NCBI GenBank assembly: GCA_900554815.1
Contig: USIO01000037.1
Coordinates: forward strand, 1-9,582
From: an uncultured Clostridium sp.
GTDB taxonomy: Bacteria; Bacillota; Clostridia; TANB77; CAG-508
Direction: 5' to 3'
DNA: 9,582 bases
The notes under the pieces: model-generated
Seen by the model: only the letters and a program-made list of their open reading frames with translations
The model's database searches: none
Told to the model about the DNA's origin: nothing
Shown: piece by piece, positions 6,355 to 9,582 of the stretch
How the letters are laid out: every line of letters begins with the position of its first letter
Numbering within the stretch: the first letter of the stretch is position 1
Program-made: the position numbers and the translations under genes

Positions 6355-6766
6355 ATGAGAAAAATCAACAAAGAGAATTTAAGAAAAAAATATTATAAAA
6401 TTAAAAATAAGTTATGGGTAATACCTACAACATTAATGTTATTGCCAACAAAAGTATTCGCAGCTCAAGGAAGTATTAGCACTGCTGAAGTAAATCAAGC
6501 TACAGAAAATATAAAAAATGCTGTTATTAAATTAGCAATGCCAATACGGAGGAATTTTAGTATTTGTGAGTATCGTTATTATTGCCTTAAAAATGATAGT
6601 AAATTCAAATAATGCTAATAAAAGAAGTGAATCAATAGGAGCTTTAGCTTGGGTATGTGCTGGAACAATGCTTTTAGGGTTATCCCTTATAGTTTCTGGA
6701 ATTATTCTAAGCATTGCTACAAATGGTGGTGGAGCATTAATTACAGGTGGAAGTGCAAATGGTTAG
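6355..6766 (+). CDS. VirB2/TrbC-like pilin precursor, split by +1 frameshift
   Basis: AGGAGG (6341-6346) lies eight bases before the ATG. The N-terminus is a basic stretch, a hydrophobic segment (LWVIPTTLMLLPTKVFA) and a likely signal peptidase site after VFA. The frame reads to residue 64 (IKLAMPI) and then meets CGG at 6547. Shifting one base gives GGILVFVSIVIIALKMIV, a polar loop NSNNANKRSES, and a second helix ending in a glycine-rich tail, with TAG at 6764-6766. The joined protein has 136 residues and the signal peptide plus two-helix layout of VirB2/TrbC pilins, which polymerise or line the mating channel. The unshifted frame would end at 6612 without either helix. PrgI and VirB4 genes follow, supporting the call. 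Restart at GTG 6566 after GGAGG (6548-6552) is an alternative. Confidence 0.78.
6544..6550 (+). other. Putative +1 recoding site 2 (ATA C GGA)
   Basis: The codons are ATA CGG AGG in the starting frame and GGA GGA after the shift. Unlike the other two sites, the P-site codon does not slip well (AUA to UAC). If real, the shift would rely on out-of-frame entry of glycyl-tRNA while CGG is empty. GGAGG overlaps the site and could pair with the ribosome. Confidence 0.4.
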
Positions 6767-6778
6767 GAGGTAGAGAAA

Positions 6779-7061
6779 TTGAGTTTATATAAAGTACCAT
6801 TTGATTTTACACATGAAGAAAAAGTATTTCGGTGGTTATCTATCATTAAGACAAATGTTATATGTAATTGCAAGTGTAATATCATTAGGAATATTATTTT
6901 TTCATATTTCAACAATAGTAAAAACAATAATATTTTTAAGTGTAGTAGCAATACTTATGACTTTTGCTTTTTTGAAAATAGGTAATATATATGCAGATAA
7001 ATACTTTTTCAATGTTCTAAAATACATTTTTAGAAAGAAAATTTTTATATTTGAAAGGTAG
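6779..7061 (+). CDS. PrgI-family conjugation membrane protein, split by +1 frameshift
   Basis: The start is TTG at 6779 with AGGAGG (6765-6770) eight bases upstream. It opens LSLYKVPFDFTHEEKVF, reaches CGG at 6830 and, one base on, continues GGYLSLRQMLYVIASVISLGILFF, a second hydrophobic segment and FRKKIFIFER, to TAG at 7059-7061. The joined 93-residue protein fits PrgI: an N-terminal amphipathic strand, an F-G-G-x-L-x-x-R-Q turn and two membrane helices. PrgI-family genes sit just upstream of VirB4-type ATPases in Gram-positive ICEs and plasmids, as here. Because the conserved turn is interrupted exactly at the CGG, this is the clearest proof that both frames belong to one gene. The ribosome binding site lies within three bases of the preceding stop, so the genes are tightly coupled. 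Confidence 0.82.
6827..6833 (+). other. Putative +1 recoding site 3 (TTT C GGT)
   Basis: The codons are TTT CGG TGG in the starting frame and GGT GGT after the shift, so the hybrid reads F-G-G. The UUU-to-UUC slip is as good as at site 1. The site follows codon 17, so nearly all of the protein depends on the shift. Confidence 0.48.
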
Positions 7062-7068
7062 GAAGAAA

Positions 7069-7785
7069 ATGATAATTGCATTTATTTTTATATTAGTTGG
7101 AATTATCTTTATGATAGGAACTCTAATATACACAAGAAAGAAAAACAACTTACAAGAAGTAAAACCCATAGACAAGTCAAATATAAAAAAAGGCAAAAAG
7201 ACACTTAGCAATTTATGGGGAATAGATGGATTTAATAATCAGGTAATTACAATAAATAAAAACCAACATTCTATAATAATAGAATTAGAAAGTATAGAAT
7301 ACAGTTTATTGCATGATGGAGAAAAAGCAAATGTTGATAGAGAACTAATAAGTATAGCACAAATGCTTAAATTTCCGATTCAATTTTTAGAAGTAAAAAA
7401 ACAAATTGAAATAGGAGATATGTTAGAAGAAATAAAAATAAGCACAATAAATGCTAATGATAATGTAAAAGAATATGCTAATCAAATAATAGCACATTTA
7501 GAAAAGTTACAAGAAGATCAAAATTTATTTGAAAGAAAAAATTATATGGTAATATCATCTTTTAATAATAGAAAAGTAGCTGAATCAGAATTAAAAGAAT
7601 TCTATCAATTATTAAGATATCATTTGCTTAATATAAAAGTTAGTACAAGATTATTAAATGATAGAGAAATTGTAGAACTAATATATGAACAGTTGCACAA
7701 GGGAAACAAAAATAAGGTAGCAGATATTGAGCAGAAAGGAGGTTTCGAACTATATGTTACAGATAAAACGAGAAAGAAAGATTAG
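7069..7785 (+). CDS. Membrane-anchored TrsD/TraC-like conjugation protein
   Basis: The protein has 238 residues from ATG 7069, which has AAAGGTAGG (7054-7062) upstream; a TTG at 7051 in the same frame lies inside the PrgI gene and lacks its own site. Residues 1-20 form a membrane anchor (AFIFILVGIIFMIGTLIY), followed by a basic linker. The soluble part (IITINKN-like strand, SIIIELESIEYSLL, MLKFPIQFLEV, then a helical segment and NYMVISSF) resembles the N-terminal, nucleotide-free domain of VirB4/TraC proteins. TrsD-type proteins of Gram-positive systems lie, as here, between PrgI and VirB4. It probably joins the ATPase to the membrane channel. No Walker motifs are present. Its end overlaps the VirB4 gene by 32 bases. 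The gene is intact and has no CGG codon. The name rests on layout and faint similarity. Confidence 0.62.
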   Translation: MIIAFIFILVGIIFMIGTLIYTRKKNNLQEVKPIDKSNIKKGKKTLSNLWGIDGFNNQVITINKNQHSIIIELESIEYSLLHDGEKANVDRELISIAQMLKFPIQFLEVKKQIEIGDMLEEIKISTINANDNVKEYANQIIAHLEKLQEDQNLFERKNYMVISSFNNRKVAESELKEFYQLLRYHLLNIKVSTRLLNDREIVELIYEQLHKGNKNKVADIEQKGGFELYVTDKTRKKD

Positions 7786-9582
7786 ACCATATAAGAAAAG
7801 AAAACGAATCAAAGAGAAGAAAATAGAATTATACAAAAAAAGAAGAAAAATAAAAGATGAAAATTTCTTTGATAATCAACCACAATTAATATCATTACTT
7901 GCTCCTGAAGTTATACAAGAAAAACAAGATTATATTTATATGGGAGATGACAAATATGCTAGAATTTTTGTATTGATGTTTTATCCAAGTTATATTGGAA
8001 TTGGATGGTTAGATGATATTTTAAACACAATAGGAGATGTTGATATTTCTACACAAGTGCAAATTGCAGATGAAAGAAATGTAATAAAATATTTGACTCA
8101 TAAAGTTACAAAATTGCAGTCAGACTATCTTTTGTTTGAAAAGCAAGGAAATATTGAAGAATTGCATAAACTAGAAGAAAATATACAATCATTTGAAGAA
8201 ATGAGAAGAAATATACAAATAAATAATGATAAGCTATTCTTTATAAAAATTACATTAAGAGTAAATGCTACAAGTCTTAAAGAATTGAATGAAAAAAGCA
8301 AGTTATTAAGAGATGAATTTGCAAATAAATCGTGTGAAATACGACCACTATATTTTAAACAATTAGATGCATTAAAAGAAACATTACCATTAAACAACAA
8401 TATTATAAGTGATAATAATAGAAATATGACAACAGCAGGGTTAGCAGCGATGTTCCCAATAGCAAGAACAAAATCAAGTGTAAAAGAAGGTATTTATTTA
8501 GGAAGAGACTTATTTACAGGACTTCCAATGAATTTAGAAACTTTTACACAAGGATTAGCAAATGCAAATATTGCAATATTTGGAGTACCAGGAAGTGGAA
8601 AGTCTGTAACAGTAAAAACAATAGTTGGAAGAACTGCACTAATAAATAGGAGAGCATCTATATTAGATGTTGAGGGAGAATATGTAGCACAAACTGAAAA
8701 ATTAGGTGGAAGAATTATAAAAGTTAGACAAAGCATACCAGTAGGAATAAATTTGTTTGACATTGATATAGATGAGGATGAAGGATTTATAGATATTGAT
8801 AGCAAAATAACAGAAATTAGATCTATTATGAATGGAATCATAAACAAGTATGAGAACAGAACTTTAAAACCTAATGAAATAGCAGATATTGAGCAAGCTG
8901 TAAGGGAAGTTTATAGAGAAAAAGAAATAACGAAAGACAGAGATTCAATTTATGAAAAAGAAGGTGGAAAACACGAAGGAGTAATAACATTTGGAAATAT
9001 AAAAAAGAAAATGCCTACACTAACAGATTTTCATAGAGTTATGAAAGAAAAGATAAAAAACAAAGAATTAACAAGTACTATTTCTAATTTTTTAAATGGA
9101 AATACATTAGGAATATTTGATTGCCAGAGTACATTAAAAATAAACGACCAGATAATATGTTTTGATATTTCGGAGATTAAGGATGAAATTATGAGATATT
9201 ATGTGTGTCTAGTATTAACTACTTGGATAACAAATAAATATATGGCCACAAAAGAAAGAAACAAAAGATATGTAGTAGTAGATGAAGCATGGAATTTATT
9301 TAAGAATAAGGAAACTTCAGATTTCTTAGAAAACTTGGCGAGGCGTGCAAGAAAGAAAAAAGTGGCAATGATTTTAGCTACTCAAAATTTATCCGAAATG
9401 AGACAAAGTAATCAAGCTGAAGCTATAATAAATTGTTGTGATACAATAATTTTATTAAAGCAGTCTATAGGAAGTATTGATGAAATAATGAAGTTTTTTA
9501 AATTACCATCAGGAGTAAAAGAAATATTAACAAAAGCAAGACCAGGAGAATGTATTTTAATTAGAGGAGGAGATGTCAGAGC
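7754..9582 (+). CDS. VirB4/TraE-family conjugation ATPase, 3' end outside window
   Basis: This is the motor ATPase of the type IV secretion channel, acting at the inner face of the membrane. AAAGGAGG (7735-7742) precedes ATG 7754, which lies inside the previous gene. About 609 residues are visible with no stop. The first 35 are very rich in lysine and arginine. A CagE/TrbE/VirB4 N-terminal domain follows (about 45-260), then Walker A GVPGSGKS (277-284), LDVEGEY about 20 residues on, the Walker B strand YVVVDEAW with D510-E511, the arginine-rich RRARKKK segment and the ATQN motif (542-545). The last residues (PGECILIRGGDVRA) match the region near the C-terminus of the family, so little is probably missing. 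No CGG codon occurs in frame and the gene appears intact. Confidence 0.92.
   Translation, partial: MLQIKRERKIRPYKKRKRIKEKKIELYKKRRKIKDENFFDNQPQLISLLAPEVIQEKQDYIYMGDDKYARIFVLMFYPSYIGIGWLDDILNTIGDVDISTQVQIADERNVIKYLTHKVTKLQSDYLLFEKQGNIEELHKLEENIQSFEEMRRNIQINNDKLFFIKITLRVNATSLKELNEKSKLLRDEFANKSCEIRPLYFKQLDALKETLPLNNNIISDNNRNMTTAGLAAMFPIARTKSSVKEGIYLGRDLFTGLPMNLETFTQGLANANIAIFGVPGSGKSVTVKTIVGRTALINRRASILDVEGEYVAQTEKLGGRIIKVRQSIPVGINLFDIDIDEDEGFIDIDSKITEIRSIMNGIINKYENRTLKPNEIADIEQAVREVYREKEITKDRDSIYEKEGGKHEGVITFGNIKKKMPTLTDFHRVMKEKIKNKELTSTISNFLNGNTLGIFDCQSTLKINDQIICFDISEIKDEIMRYYVCLVLTTWITNKYMATKERNKRYVVVDEAWNLFKNKETSDFLENLARRARKKKVAMILATQNLSEMRQSNQAEAIINCCDTIILLKQSIGSIDEIMKFFKLPSGVKEILTKARPGECILIRGGDVR

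Noticed and set aside
6036..7061. TGA-as-tryptophan (code 4) explanation for the broken genes
   Set aside because: Reading through TGA 6192 does not restore the second helix, which lies in another frame; parB ends sensibly at TGA and writes tryptophan as TGG.
6036..7061. Homopolymer sequencing errors as the cause of the shifts
   Set aside because: None of the sites is a homopolymer and the many TTGG/AGGA sequences in neighbouring long genes are unaffected. Systematic error is not excluded, so a read check is listed, but it is not the preferred explanation.
6532..7211. Minus-strand open frames across the small conjugation genes
   Set aside because: They are shadows of the + strand genes, without start signals, and mirror the hydrophobic codons of the real proteins.
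8125..8847. Two minus-strand open frames of 91 and 117 residues
   Set aside because: Both lie wholly inside the VirB4-like gene, whose motifs are unmistakable on the + strand.

Overview
The window is strongly AT-rich DNA with AGGAGG-type ribosome binding sites, ATG/GTG/TTG starts and TGA used as a stop (end of parB). This points to a low-GC Bacillota, most likely a clostridial or related gut-type lineage; the species cannot be told from the sequence. The gene set is the front end of a conjugative element, either an integrative and conjugative element (ICE) or a plasmid, with every convincing gene on the + strand.

Layout. (1) 1-2171: a promoter with a 10-bp dyad across its -35 box, then an AAA+ ATPase with a DUF4143-type C-terminus and a CPBP-family membrane protease, apparently an accessory two-gene cassette. 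(2) 2172-3378: about 1.2 kb of very AT-rich non-coding DNA with three copies of an AATCGATTTTAAGC-type repeat, an inverted repeat around the third copy, and a diverged copy (3144-3189) of a sequence also present near the left edge (88-133). (3) 3379-5095: parA and parB, overlapping, for partition or stable maintenance. (4) 5160-5187: a strong terminator or attenuator hairpin, then a GTG-started winged-helix protein resembling replication initiators, with GACATACCC motifs inside it. (5) 5964-6019: a long compound hairpin leader, then a conjugation operon: a small two-helix membrane protein, a VirB2/TrbC-like pilin, a PrgI-family protein, a TrsD/TraC-like anchored protein, and a VirB4/TraE ATPase that runs off the right edge.

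The main observation is in the conjugation operon. The three consecutive small membrane-protein genes (6036-6288, 6355-6766, 6779-7061) are each split by one apparent +1 frameshift, and every shift falls at an in-frame CGG codon. Reading resumes one base later with a glycine codon (C|GGA, C|GGA, C|GGT). The CGG trinucleotide occurs eight times on the + strand. Five are out of frame, spanning ACG|G or TCG|G. The other three are these sites, so no CGG is read as arginine in any intact gene here, about 2,300 codons. The lesions look too alike for random decay. A coordinated programmed +1 shift at a hungry or unassigned CGG codon is the most interesting reading; systematic sequencing error and shared inactivation are the alternatives.

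The ParA/ParB and initiator-like proteins would maintain and possibly replicate the element. The VirB2, PrgI, TrsD and VirB4 proteins would build the mating channel. The AAA+/CPBP pair is probably cargo.
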